DNA of 64,000 nucleotides from Phoronis australis (GCA_002633005.1 NMRA01000267.1:286464-350463), one strand, 5' to 3'; positions 22,101 to 33,550 are shown, numbered from the stretch's first letter. A program made the numbers and translations. Notes: generated from the sequence alone by a model not told the origin.

Positions 22101-23820
22101 CAATTGAGCTATTCGACAATATTAACCTTACTAGAGGGCGCGCGTGTACTAATGGTGACAGATTAAGCAGCGAGCCCTTTAATACATGGTGAAATGGCTT
22201 GTAGCCGTGCCAACTGAATCTGAGAATGCTCGAAAAGGTTGCTTCTATGAGAGGAAGTAAGAAAGACTTTATCGAAAGGAAAGGTTGGTGATTATTTTAA
22301 CGATAATTCCATGTTTACAATGCTGCTGCCTTTCAAATGAGGTACAGACCGATGTCGACTTCGCGGCATTCGCCTGTCGGTTTGTTGTGATGTCACGTGC
22401 ACTAGAGATCTTTTCGTACATCAAAGCAGTATTATTAATGTTGGGAATGATTTCTAACAGGTTAATCAGTGACACTTACATCAATCAATGCTGGATATCT
22501 ATGATGTCAACTCGATATTTGCTTGTGAGGTAAGATTACAATCCAAGCATACGCGACAAATATCCATTACGTCACTATTTGTTTACTCCCTATGTTTTGT
22601 CGTCAGGAAATCTTTTACACGTTGGCATGGAAATATATCATGTCTGTTTTCACCTGACCTTTGGTTTTTAGGTTTGAGCGCTAGTACCGTGCAGAGGAGA
22701 TATGCATCGCTTCTGCAACCGTCCCTGCCTTGGACAAAAGTTGGTTTTACACAGTTGACTGCAGCTAACCAGCAAGATCTTCCTATCCAGTGCAGATCTG
22801 TTGTCAAAGCCAATTTTCTATATCGGAGACAAAGAACAAAGCCTTTGAAAAGGGACAGCGACTTTTAAAGGAAGGTATGTAAATTGTTCTGTTAATTTAT
22901 TTATTCAAGTCCTTAGCGGGAGGTTGCCACAGGGGGACGGGGTTGTAAAATTTCGTGCAACTGAATGTGTGGAAATAACAATAATAGTGTCCGGGGTAAA
23001 GAGCATGGTGACGTAATTCTTAACCTTCATGAAGATATTTCAAGTTTCATGAAACTGTTTTGCTATCCATTGTAAACCCATGAAAATATGCTACATTTTT
23101 CTGAATTCTCCATGACTGAACAGTCTTAACCCTTGCCTTGAAATGGTGCAAGTCATTTATACGTACATATGATTGCCATTTTTGTGAAAATTGCATTTTT
23201 TCTGTGAACATCCGAGTGAGGTCGTATTTGAACGTATTATTCTTACCCCCAATACGCAAGCAATGAAGCCTTAGGATTTGTAATTACTGTTAAACTACAG
23301 AAAGATTTTCCATCATTTTTTAAATGACCGAAGTCTTCATATCTTCTGTTGGAAGAAAAATAAAAGTCTGAGAAACGGTTCTCTCAGTCTTAGACCACGA
23401 ATGTGCTTGACAGACCCATGAATCTGTAATCGTTTTTTTCAAAATTACTAAAAGTATCAAAAATTAAAAGGCTTGAAAATGGGTAACAAAGTTTTGAAGT
23501 TGTCTCAAATAACTTGCATATTTTGCAGACAAGTGATGTGTTTAAAAAATGGTTATGGCTATGAATGAAAAATAGAGACGCAGTTCTATACAAATCAGTA
23601 CTTGTTATATTATATACACCCTTACCTTCTGGAAATAGTAATTATTTAATTCTGTGTGAAATTGTAAAGCAGTTACCAAGAACAAGGGGAAAACTTTTGA
23701 CCCATGCTGACGTAATTAATTATTCATATTTCAATATTTGTCCCCGGTTCATTGGCATTTGTAAGGCCACTTCAAGCCGCAACAGAGACAAGATTTGATA
23801 CTCTTTTCTGTTCCCACAGC

Positions 23821-24072
23821 ATGTCGTCCACACAGCAGCGGTACTGCATGGCACAATATACAAGCCAGTGGCCCCGGAGAAATGTAAATAGCAGTAACAT
23901 AAGTGCCAGTGGATTGTTTGCGTGTAAAGAGGGACTATATCTGACTGCTACACCAGCTAGCCTCGTTGGTGAGGATGCCCTTTCATGGGCAATGTGTCAT
24001 GTGTGGACAACAATGGCTTATTTTCTTTCCTCGAAGAAACGTGAGGAACTGAAGCTAAAGAAGACATACTAA
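23821..24072 (+). pseudogene. YqaJ/lambda-exonuclease-like last exon of ISL2EU-like element
   Basis: A strong acceptor (CTTTTCTGTTCCCACAG) precedes the exon. It reads SGLFACKEGLYLTATPASLV then GEDAL, close in shape to the YqaJ nuclease signature in which SGLF-type sequence leads to LxASPDGLV and then E-x-K. ISL2EU elements are known to carry a YqaJ nuclease next to their transposase. Here the aspartate of PDG is replaced (PAS) and no E-x-K follows, so catalytic residues are missing. The copy in block B (57520-57700, minus) reads the same TATPASLLGEDAL with a stop after. The exon ends in a stop at 24070-24072. Confidence 0.5.
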
Positions 24073-24904
24073 CACTCTGGTCTAGTCAAGGGTCAGATTT
24101 TGGGCACAAAGCGAGTCAAGTGATATCATGTTGTGTTTACCTTCAGTTTTAAGTTTTGCGTTAACTTGTCTATAACAAAAGTTCCACATGCAAGCAAAGT
24201 ATGTTTTCAATCGTAGCTATCTGCTTGCACAAGATTCGAGAATAAAGAGTAGCCAGTGTGTTTAAAAACAAAATGGCACACTGAACAACCACATACATAC
24301 AAAGGAACAAAATCCTATGTTAAAAATAATTGTATTTTTAATTTTTCCAATGCAACAGAGTCCATAATTAGGGATATCATGGGCTGACTTTCTGAATTGA
24401 GAGGTTCCATTCTCTCAGGTTATTGCCAAGGGACTGCTTTTAACTTTGTCGAAAGGTTTTTCACCACACCTAAAATGTGTTTCTGATCTCAACAAATAAA
24501 ATTCGTTCTAGTTGTCTATATTTATTCCATTGCAATGTTACGAATTTACTGAATAGGTCATTCATGTTAATTAGGTAACTATAATCTGGTAGTCCTGGGG
24601 TGGGGTCCGCTTTAAATTAAGGAAACTCACTCATCTAGATAATTTTATTGGACATAGAATAGTTTTCAGTTGAAGAACAACTGCTGTGAAAAAGTCACCC
24701 TTGACTTCTTAGCGCCACGTCCCATACACCTCTTATATTAGGAGTACTTCCACCCAGGACAATATGTGAATATGTGCTGCTAGCCTACCATCCGGATCCC
24801 GGGTGAGTTTCTGAAAATAAACCAGTTATTCCGTGAGGTAACTGGTGAGGATAATATCACTGAGCGATGTCGATAGAAAATAATTACCAAGTAACGTGAT
24901 CATG

Positions 24905-25110
24905 TAGTCTCTCAATTGAAATGCATAGAGCACACACACGGGGCGTGAGGCTTCGGCATCCTCACACTTTTTACACTTGGTTGACCCTTTTGACCGCAAT
25001 TCTCCAAGCCTGTAGTATAATTATGTCTTTTTGGAAATTTGTTGCCACCTGCCGAAGAGACCCTGGAAAATAGCAATAATATGCGACGACGTATTTTGAT
25101 AACAATTCCG
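24905..25110 (-). pseudogene. Possible THAP segment of the ISL2EU-like element
   Basis: The minus frame contains GGNKFPKRH and ends PCVCSMHFN before a stop. FP-x-R followed by Cys-x2-His-Phe fits the second half of a THAP finger, which ISL2EU transposases carry at their start. The conserved tryptophan is not visible, so the call is weak. Confidence 0.3.
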
Positions 25111-25261
25111 TCTTCTTACCAGCTTTTTTCATGCAGACAGCGACTCATGCGCAATTCAATCACCACTAGTACTGCAGCGACACCGCGTCGAATATTCTGC
25201 TTATGTATTGGGTCAGCTACGACCGCAAGAGCAAAACTGCCACTATCGGTTATTGCATTAC

Positions 25262-25597
25262 CAAGGTACCTAAACTACACGGTCAACGGACGCATGAACA
25301 CGACTCACGGACCTGCAAACACCGTCCACTGACTCACAAACACGGTGTACAGACAAAATGAAGATGTCAGCTGACCCAGGAAGCCGATGAGTCCGTGACC
25401 CGTGTTTGGCGGTCCGTTAACCGTGTTTCCTCGTGAATATGAGTCCGTGTCCCGTGTATTTGGGTGCGTGGATCGTGTTTTGCGAGTCCGTTCCCATGTT
25501 TGTGAGTCAGTGGACGGTGTTTGCAGGTCCGTGAGTCGTGTTCATGCGTTCGTGCCCGTGTTTAGGAGTCCGTTGACCGCGTAGTTTAGGTATCTTG
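25262..25597. mobile_element. Foldback-type element, 336 bp
   Basis: The ends CAAGGTACCTAAACTAC and GTAGTTTAGGTATCTTG are inverted repeats (16 of 17), flanked by direct ATTAC at 25257-25261 and 25598-25602. The arms extend about 85-100 bp (CATGAACACGACTCACGGAC on the left recurs inverted on the right). The interior is built of short GTGTTTG-GAGTCCGTG units. No coding capacity. A 5-bp target duplication is read; the superfamily is unknown. Confidence 0.8.
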
Positions 25598-25963
25598 ATT
25601 ACAGTTGACTAATTTGCAAACAACTAACACGCTTTAATTGTATGCCTTTCAATACGTGGATACATAATTACGCATAAAAGTATCTTCAATTTCGCCAAAC
25701 ACCTGAATGCAACCAATCATAAGTAAAATAAAATATTTGTTTTCGTGTCTAGAGATATTTGTTGAACATGCGCTGTTTTGAATTTTGATTCAACCATGTA
25801 TGTCATCGTCACGTCAATTAATTTGAGCTCACTATTCAATATGTGCAACACCCACACCCACGGGGTTTTGTAACGGATATTCGTCAATCACTTACCGCGT
25901 CGTCACGTGAGCAATTGACCTATCGCAAGCTCCGCCACCTTGCGAAATGTCGGAAAACAATAA

Positions 25964-25999
25964 ATTTTACCCGGAAACGAGCTGCTTGTCGGGTAAAAT
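25964..25999. other. Perfect 10-bp inverted repeat upstream of GPCR
   Basis: ATTTTACCCG (25964-25973) and CGGGTAAAAT (25990-25999) around a 16-nt spacer. It lies about 270 bp upstream of the GPCR start; function unknown. Confidence 0.5.
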
Positions 26000-26126
26000 G
26001 GCTACATGAAAAAGCAGGTATGTCAAGAATGCTGCGTTGTGACTGGTCAGTTAAGCCGTCACTCAAACTCCTGGCGATAGGTCAATTATACAGCGGCGTT
26101 ACTAAGATAACGCTAATTTTCGGAAG

Positions 26127-26133
26127 TATATAA
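26127..26133 (+). promoter_or_regulatory. Candidate TATA box of the GPCR gene
   Basis: TATATAA lies 146 bp before the preferred start codon. If used, transcription would begin near 26157. That would exclude the ATG at 26135 as a start and leave 26273 as the first ATG in this frame. Confidence 0.35.
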
Positions 26134-26272
26134 TGTGTGTGCCATCACGAAACTCAGTTGTATATCGTTTGGTCTCCAGAAAAAAAAACAAAACAAGAGC
26201 GGTATCTTCCCCTTGAGTAATCACCTTTACGAAACAAGTCTTGTGGAGAACAACGACGGTTCGCCTTACGCG

Positions 26273-27223
26273 ATGGAATCGTACAACAACACTGTCTTAC
26301 CCTGGTATCTGACAAATGAAGTTCCGGAGATCGTGTCTCTTACGTTTTCTGTCATTGACTTGGTCATTGCGGCAGTAACGCTCATAGGAAACGCTATCGT
26401 AGGTTGGCTGTTTTTTACCAATGATCAGGTTCGATCAGAAAACATCAGCATCTTTGTGATTGCTTTAGCCCAAACGGACTTCGTGTTAGGTTGTTCATTA
26501 GTTCTTAGCGCGTTCAGGTCTCATCTTGTGCCTCTTCACTGGCGGTCGCTACCAGTCGAGGACATTTCAAGTCCAGCCGCATGCAAAGTAATGATGTATC
26601 CCACACTTTATGCGTTCACAGCCACGAACTACATGCTAACAATGTTGGCTGTAGATCGGTTCATCTTCATCAAATTCCCACTGCGGCATGAATTCCTGAT
26701 GACCCGGCGCGTTTACGTAAACGTAGTCGTGGGTGGTTTACTGCTTGCGTTAACGATACCTGCTATCTTGTTAGCTACAGCGTCAGCAGACTTCCTGGAA
26801 CAGAGGTGTGTTTTGGAAACCATAATTTCTAGCAAAGCTGCTCTAGACATTTATTTCGTTTTGACTGTATACATACCGATGGTACTAATAGTAACTTTTC
26901 ACTCTTACGTCGCCATTTTGGCTTACAAACAGCGCAACAAAATAAACTCGTCGGATGCTTCCCAGTTGCTAAAGGGTCAATTCAAGATAACGAAAGCCTT
27001 GCTGCAGTTCGTGTTGTTCTTTATACTGTGCAACATACCAATCACCATAGTTGCACGCATTGTGCGATTCCCGTCAGGCAGCGAACCGGTGTGGTTTGTG
27101 GTTTTAAGATTTTCTGTTGTTGACATATTGGCTTGCAATTCCATGTTAAATCCATTTTTCTACGCGTTTAAGATAGACGTGTTTGGTAAAGCATTTGCCA
27201 AATTTATGTCATGCAAAAAATAA
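26273..27223 (+). CDS. Rhodopsin-class (class A) G protein-coupled receptor, single exon, 316 aa
   Basis: A plasma-membrane receptor that would couple an extracellular ligand to heterotrimeric G proteins. In the protein from 26273, seven hydrophobic helices are present. Helix 1 holds IGNAIVG; helix 2 holds LAQTD (Asp 2.50). Helix 3 starts at the Cys of AACKVM and ends DRF in place of DRY. The second loop has a Cys (QRCVLE) able to pair with it. Helix 5 has YIPMVL. Helix 6 has FFILCNIP, where the usual Trp of CWxP is Asn. Helix 7 holds NSMLNPFFY, the NPxxY motif. Helix 8 (FGKAFAKF) ends with a Cys that could be palmitoylated. There is an N-glycosylation site near the start (NNT). The frame is open back to 26135, but those 46 residues are lysine-rich and overlap the TATA-like site, so the inner Met is preferred. 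An AATAAA overlaps the stop. The frame is intact, with no lesions, so it is probably functional. The ligand cannot be named; intronless orphan receptors of this kind are common in marine invertebrates. Confidence 0.9.
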   Translation: MESYNNTVLPWYLTNEVPEIVSLTFSVIDLVIAAVTLIGNAIVGWLFFTNDQVRSENISIFVIALAQTDFVLGCSLVLSAFRSHLVPLHWRSLPVEDISSPAACKVMMYPTLYAFTATNYMLTMLAVDRFIFIKFPLRHEFLMTRRVYVNVVVGGLLLALTIPAILLATASADFLEQRCVLETIISSKAALDIYFVLTVYIPMVLIVTFHSYVAILAYKQRNKINSSDASQLLKGQFKITKALLQFVLFFILCNIPITIVARIVRFPSGSEPVWFVVLRFSVVDILACNSMLNPFFYAFKIDVFGKAFAKFMSCKK

Positions 27224-28957
27224 ACTGACTAATATGATAACAGTGCATACGAAATATTTGCAGATCAGTGTAAGTATTCCTCGTAAAGTGTCACCAGTCG
27301 AAGTCATGTTTGAAAATCTACTTTTGTCATATTACTACCGTGGTGTCGTGCTATCAAAGCTCAAATCAACATTTGCTTGCAAAGACGTGATAATAGTATC
27401 GAATGTTTTTTTGGAAATGTGGTATCCGTTATGAAGCCAAAATTTAACGCCCCAATGAAAGGCGATTAGACGGTTTAACTTCCACCGGTATGCAGCCATT
27501 TCAACGTCATGAATCATCAAAAACACCGGACCATCATACACACGCGATGCTCTCGCATGTCTCCGTCAAGACAACACCAAAATCAGAGGTAGGACCAGGC
27601 AGTGATTTCATGTTGTTAGCAATAATGATAATCCATCGTTGGACGCTGAGAGGCAATTATCGTAAGCGTAAGGAGATTTCAAGCATCAACTGAGGAAGTA
27701 TTCATGAAAAGTGAAACCTTAAGTCAAATATTTTGTTCCTTTTGATAAGGTTTGCATAGATTGTAAACAAATTTTTCAAACTGGACGCTAGCATTTAGTT
27801 GATATATTGTTTTTGAATGTACGGTGAAATAGTTTGTTTTATTTATTACATGGTCAGTGATGGTGATCACGGTGATCCATTACTTTGCAGTGAGGAGTCT
27901 TATTCTTTCAAGAACATTACCGGAGAGATAAAATAGAATTTCAACACCTTATAAGTGAAGCTGCTCTCACTTAGCGTTGCTCCAAGTGCAATTTAGTATA
28001 TTATCGACTTCCTCCGTACAACGTGTACAACTACGAGGTTAATTGAACTCCCAAAATCTTGTAAGGATCATTGACCTGAAACTTCTCTGATTAGAAATTG
28101 CAGTACCTCCTACTTTTTCTCCGGAGAACTCTTCTTGATGAAATGTCGTAAAAATATTTTAATCTTAACATTTTCTCTATTGCACAATCATTCTCAGATG
28201 TTACGTATCTACTTATTAGCACGCGCAGCCGGGGTCTCTTATTATCGTGCCAATGGCGTTTGAGTTGTTTTTACTGTTGTTAAAATCCCGTAGTAACTTT
28301 ATTTTGTTCTTTGTTTCAACTATTATCTGTAGGCCTATGCCAACCATATTTCATGCTATCGTTGTTTTTATTGTTATTGCAACGTTGTAGGATGTTGTGC
28401 CGGTACAACTTCGCATGATCTTCATAATTTTCTTGCCATAATAAAACCAATGTCAGTGTTTATACACTGTGGTATCCACTATTATTGTTGTTATTACATC
28501 ATTGTATTACCATTATTTTGAATTATTTATTATGACAATGTCGTGATCTGTTTCGAAGAATTGTAATACTCATATGTATCACCATCAATCAGCGTTCCAA
28601 ATACGCGCTGGCCCTGAAGGTCACTTATTTCATGCGTAAGGCGTAAAATACCTGGTCTCGTGAAATATCTTTCCTGTCGAAGACGGCAAAGCACACTATA
28701 AAATTAGCCTAAAAATAGAAGTCCACTAAGTGTGTGATAATGTAACGATTTTGGTTTATTGTGATTGTTTTGTTAGACATTGGTTAATGAACTGTAATTG
28801 ATCAACTTCAAATCAGTCACCATCGGTTAGGCTTGCGCACATGCTGCAGTGTCAGCACACTTTGCGGGTTTTGATCATGTTGATGTTTGTTTTATTGTAC
28901 TCTGTAAATTGTATTATGATTACTTAGGTCAATAAACCTATCATCTCCTCCCCAACC

Positions 28958-28958
<1 letters not shown>
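27224..28958. other. 3' flank of GPCR, no gene seen
   Basis: AT-rich, with short frames only. It includes repeated ATTATTGTT-like words at 28370-28530. No transposon ends recognised. Confidence 0.45.
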
Positions 28959-28990
<32 letters not shown>

Positions 28991-28999
28991 ATGTCTGTC

Positions 29000-29046
<47 letters not shown>

Positions 29047-29066
29047 TCTCTCTCCATCTCCCTCTC
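28959..29066. repeat. Compound microsatellite (TCTG)n (TC)n
   Basis: About ten TCTG units (28959-28999, one interrupted by ATG) followed by about 30 TC units with a few CCC breaks. Confidence 0.95.
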
Positions 29067-30436
29067 TGTTTGCGGGAAGGAATCCCGTAACTAGGTAGGA
29101 TCGGGCCTGACAGAATTTTCCTGGCACCGGAGAAGCCTCTGTTGAATGGCAAATTAGTAAAAAGATCTTTCAAAAAATGGCATAATGTAGCCTTTATACT
29201 TATAATCGATTCTTAAATTTAAAATGTTTCCGAATTTCATTTTCTGGCCTGGGCGTCGCCTCACGTTAGGTCCGTCGTGAAAAGACACTCTTGAATCTAT
29301 GAGACGTTTCTTCGCTTGAAGTGCTCTTTATTCCAGAATATGTGATAAATACTCGGTTGGGCAGTAAGCAATATCATTTATAGTCGATATTCGAGCTTGG
29401 ATCGAAAGTGTAATGAGTTAAAATAATTAACGCACACCTGTTTTGGCCGAGGACGATGATCCCGATGAAAAAGGTGTCCTGTGTGAAATAACGTTGCTAC
29501 ACTGAGCATACATTAGGCGCTGCTTTTAGAAAGGTTATCTTGTCTTACGAAATATGCCATAATGATGTTGTAATTTAAAAAAAAACAAATAAAAACACGA
29601 AGATTGGAATTCCTGTTTTGTCCAGAAAATTCAGTTCGTAAGACTCGGATAAACATGAAGTGTTCAAAATGAGGAAAGTCCCAGTTAAGTGAAATAATTA
29701 GCGAGAATCAGGACACGCATTAAAAAGTCTAGGATCATATTACAAAATCACACGCGGTGGGAAAATGACCAATCACAGCTACAATGGGTAAAAATTGTAG
29801 TAAAATAGTTACACTTTCTTGCTAAGGAACATGAATGCGTCAAAGACAACATTTCAGTGCGCCATTTAAAATCTTTGAATGCGCCCTGGGCACGTGACGC
29901 GCTCCGAAAAGGAACCTTGAAAAACAATCCTTGATAAACAATGACCAATTTATAAAGTCTGCTGTTTTCTATAATGAAGTATATCAAGGAACTATCAAAG
30001 GACTCACATATATATGTAATAAGAATTACTTCATGCGTTAACGGGATCAACAAATATCCTGCGTGAATTGAAATAAGGTTCCTACCAAAGCATATAAGAA
30101 ACAAAGTTATCAATTCGTAGGCCTATCAAAAATGTCTTGACAATTCACAAAGACTAAAAATGTCGAAAAAATATTTCCTTATCGAAAAACTTGCTTGTTC
30201 GATCTGAGGCGGTAAATTAATGGCCTTGGTATCTTAGGCAACACTTACATGTACGAAGTTATTATTCTATTTTTAAAACGTTTTCGCTAAACTGCATGCA
30301 TACTTGACTTAAGTTTGCTCCCGCTTTGATTGATTGCGTTTCTAATGTCAAATAACAGGATTTTTTGTTTTCACAGTTACATTGCGTGAAAGACGATTCC
30401 TGCTCATAAATAGTTAACTTTACGGCAAAATAGCTG
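29067..30436. other. Gene-free stretch
   Basis: No frame with recognisable protein features and no repeat ends found. Confidence 0.45.
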
Positions 30437-31090
30437 ATAATGTCAAAACTGAAAATAATTTAACGGTACCCGAAATGTGATTTTACTGTGGCTGGCACAG
30501 TAGACCCCTAAATTAGTGATATGGCATCGATTCTGGTTCAAGATTTAATGCTGCCCTCATTTCTTCCAACAAATTATGCAGTGCACTTGCCAATTTATAC
30601 ATGCGCGCACCCCGCCTAAAATATAGGGGTCTCTGAATTTTTCATTATTTGGGCCTTTTACTGAAAAATACTGGGACTCAGAAAAAATAAAAACAGGGGT
30701 TTTACGCTTAGACCTACGAATTGTGCATTCGCGCCGAATTCCTGTGGGCTTTTGTCTCGTTTTCTCGGGCATTTTGCTTCTCTGAGGCGAACTTTTTTGT
30801 CCACTTCGCCACATGGCAGGGGCTCGTTCGAGCCTCCCGAGCCCCCTGGGTGCGCGCATGTTATATAGACGTGTAAAGATGACTGATTTTCTAAACCAAG
30901 AATTTTTTGCAGGCCCATTAACGAAATGGACCTTACCTAAAATTGATGCGTGGAATAATTTGAAGAACTATTACCCCCTTCAATTTTCTGTGTTGAGGTA
31001 AAGTTGATTCACGGGTTGATACACCAAAGAATCCCAATCAAAAGTTTTCATTACCTATATGATTCTTGCTTAGCAGTGAAACATAGTTAT
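30437..31090. repeat. Older backbone copy C, first part, with empty Kolobok site
   Basis: Matches A 30-170 and then, without the 2-kb Kolobok-like element, A 2260 onward. The sequence runs TTTAATGCTGCCCTC ... TTATGCAGTGCACTTGCC straight across the place where A and B hold the transposon. A separate 261-bp insertion lies inside. Confidence 0.75.
30600..30860. mobile_element. 261-bp MITE with 13-bp TIRs and TTATA target duplication
   Basis: Perfect inverted ends CATGCGCGCACCC / GGGTGCGCGCATG, flanked by TTATA at 30595-30599 and 30861-30865. The paralogous sites in A and B lack it. No coding capacity recognised; more GC-rich than its surroundings. The 5-bp duplication is clear, but I cannot name the superfamily. 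Confidence 0.85.
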
Positions 31091-31099
31091 ACCAGTTCT

Positions 31100-31800
31100 A
31101 ATTTATTTAGAAGACAGTAAATGTTTTAGTAAAAAGTATTTAGTACAAAGTGAGAGTGAAATCGCTTTCAATGTCGACAACTTCAAAATAACATCAACAA
31201 AACTTGGAATAAAACATGATTACAATCTCTTTTAAAAGTCTAGAACAAGAAAACAGGTGCTGTACAACTGGATAAAATATTAGAGCCAAAAACCTAACAT
31301 AAATGGAGTCACAACGGTAAGTCATAAACATTTCTATACAAAGTCAAAGCAAAATCGCTTTCAATCAGTCTTGAACACAAAAACAGATGTTCCTTGACTG
31401 TGAGAAGCAAAAAGCTATCATGTCTGGGGCCACGCATGAAATTCGCACAAATTTTACTACATATTGCAACCAAAAGCGCTTTCAAAATCAAGTCTTGGTA
31501 AATAACATATTCATTATGTCTAACGAAAACCTTGGAGACAAAAACAGAAGTTCTTCAACTTGATTAATTACAAGATCCAAAAAGCTAGCATAACTGAGGC
31601 CGCAACTGAAGTAACAAATATTCTGATACACAGTCGCTTTCAAAATCTACAATTCTGTAAGTCTATATAGTTGTACAAAACATTTCTTAATGTCTACTGA
31701 GAATTTACAGTCCATAAATAGACGAGCTTTTACTTGATTAACTACAAGAGCCAAAACACTAGCATTTCTAGGTAACAATTTGAAAACGTCAGAAGCATGT
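31100..31800. repeat. Tandem array of about 170-bp units (one of about 120 bp)
   Basis: The words AAAAAGCTAGCAT-, GAGGCC- and ATCGCTTTCAAAATC-like recur near 31290, 31411, 31581 and 31755. This is the parent sequence of the LINE target in A and B; the unit at 31411-31440 (AAAAGCTATCATGTCTGGGG) corresponds to the uninterrupted LINE target. Confidence 0.7.
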
Positions 31801-33540
31801 GTGTCAATTACCTTGAACAAGACTTCCACATACAGCAACGCAGCTGCAAATAAAGAAAATAATAAATTAAACAGTACACAAAAAAACAAGAAATCAGCAC
31901 AGTATGTTTTCAAGAATTTTCAATAAAGGGACAAATTTCCACTACTCTTTAAAGAGGCAAGCGAAGGCTCGTGAATAAAAGTGATGCTTCTGGTAAGCAA
32001 AGTATTACCGTACGACTGCCATTATGCATGCCGGTCGTGACAACCAGGCTCATCTTACAGGCTTCGTTACTGCCAAACTGATGAATCATCCATCATCATC
32101 AGACATTTCATTTTAACTATACTGTCAATAGTTTTTTACCTAACCTTATAGGCTTTATTTAAGAGCATAAATTAATGAATTAATTATCAACAGCGTAAAT
32201 TAAAGTTAATTTACATGCGTAATTTGCGCGCGTAAATTAAATTTAGTTTAATTTACAAACAATAAATTTACGCCATTAAAAGTTCGTTAAAATAAGTTTA
32301 CGCGACAAAGAATAATTTACGCCATTGAAAGATTTGTGCCGCAACGAATTAACTTACGCCATTAACAAGAATTAATTTACGCACGTAATTCAACACAGTT
32401 TCAATTTATGGTTGTTTTTTCGTATTTTGTATTTTGGTCTTTACCTATTACAAATCTGCAATAATGTGGGGTCACTGAATTAGTTTTATCCGTTACAGTC
32501 GTCCTAAGTAAAGGCACCTCTGGCAAAAAGGGAAATTCAAATTGGTTACGAACGAGTCACCTCTAATTATATTAATGATTAAAATTCTTCTGCAAAGGAA
32601 TTAGTTTCGTTACACGAAGTCTTTTTATGTTTTAACGACTTTAATTCTATTTCATGGTTTATTGATTTTCTGACGTCCTAATAGAAGTAAACGATGTTTG
32701 CCTTCTACTCAAAAGTTTCAACGTTAATTTTGTTCTTCTTGTAAGTTTTATTTTGATGCCAATTGTGTATCCTATGGAACCAGAAAAAACAAGTGGTCAT
32801 CGACTTCGTTTTTGAGCTATTTTAGTTCAAACAGCTTCACATAAGAATGCGCAATTTCAACTTTTCAAAAGTGCATCAATTTCCAGATCACGATTTTCCC
32901 GCTGCATTTCACTTGATGGCGATTATGTTACTTTGCTTTGAATATGAAAAAAGTTTAATTGGTAAGTAGTTAATAAGAAGTTACTTATTTAATGAATTCA
33001 AAATTGCCGTTTGAAATAAGTCGCGTTGATGGAACCTCGGCAGTCATTGGTTAGCTTTACAACAAAGAAAAAAATGGCGGACTGTGAATGATTTTTTGCC
33101 TTGTCATGCATGTGAAGTGACAGGAAATATTTCGTTTCTGCAGTAATGTTTAATAGCCGAGTGCTCGAAGCACATACAGTGCCGCACATCTGGCCGACTT
33201 ATTCGGTGTGTTATTCATACTGTTTAAATACAGGACAGCAACGAAAACAAAAGTCAGCGACAGTAGCAAAATGCGCACTGAAAAGGCACAGCCACAAATT
33301 TCCAGTTGAACATATCCCAATTAGGCACTGATTTGTCCATACACCAGACCACACACTATATCCATATTTCACTTCCTGTCCACCAGTTATGCCAGTTTGT
33401 TTAGGGTAAAGCGCTATCTGTTGAGAATTCGACCAGCCAATCCCGAGGAAAATTAAATGGTACTTGCTTGTTCCCCCTAGCGGACACACAAGCAACCATG
33501 AGTCAAGATTAAGGCAGCTCAAGGAAGCCTAGCGACATGA
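31801..33540. other. Gene-free stretch with a TTTACGC/GCGTAAA cluster
   Basis: Between 32190 and 32400 the words TTTACGC, TTACGCC and GCGTAAATT occur about nine times in both orientations within an A/T-rich field, many next to ATTAA. No gene seen in the rest. Confidence 0.55.
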
Positions 33541-33550
33541 TCCAACCCTA

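Larger units (their letters stand above)
22110..25195 (-). mobile_element. ISL2EU-like DNA transposon, older inverted copy (about 3.1 kb)
   Basis: Read on the minus strand it parallels 55956-58974 over its whole length. Anchors are TCTCCTCTGCACGGTAC, CAATATTGAAAGTAG-type exon words and the CAGCACATATTCA region. The ends are worn: GAGCTATTCGACA near 22110 corresponds to the GGGGCTATTC end of the younger copy. The element carries coding relics facing each other, a YqaJ-like exon and a possible THAP segment. Classification rests on the younger copy's ends and the YqaJ motif. Confidence 0.5.

Noticed and set aside
26135-26272. Upstream ATG giving the GPCR 46 extra residues
   Set aside because: It is immediately after the TATA-like site, and the extra residues are lysine-rich and unlike a receptor N-terminus; the inner Met at 26273 is preferred.
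28892-29173. Minus-strand frame with RERERERE and TDRQTDRQ runs
   Set aside because: It is simply the translation of the TC and TCTG microsatellite.
31100-31800. CRISPR-like array
   Set aside because: Units of about 170 bp are diverged along their whole length, with no short identical repeats and unique spacers, in a eukaryotic setting.
33211-33522. 103-codon minus-strand frame
   Set aside because: No domain motif, odd composition, no splice support; probably chance.
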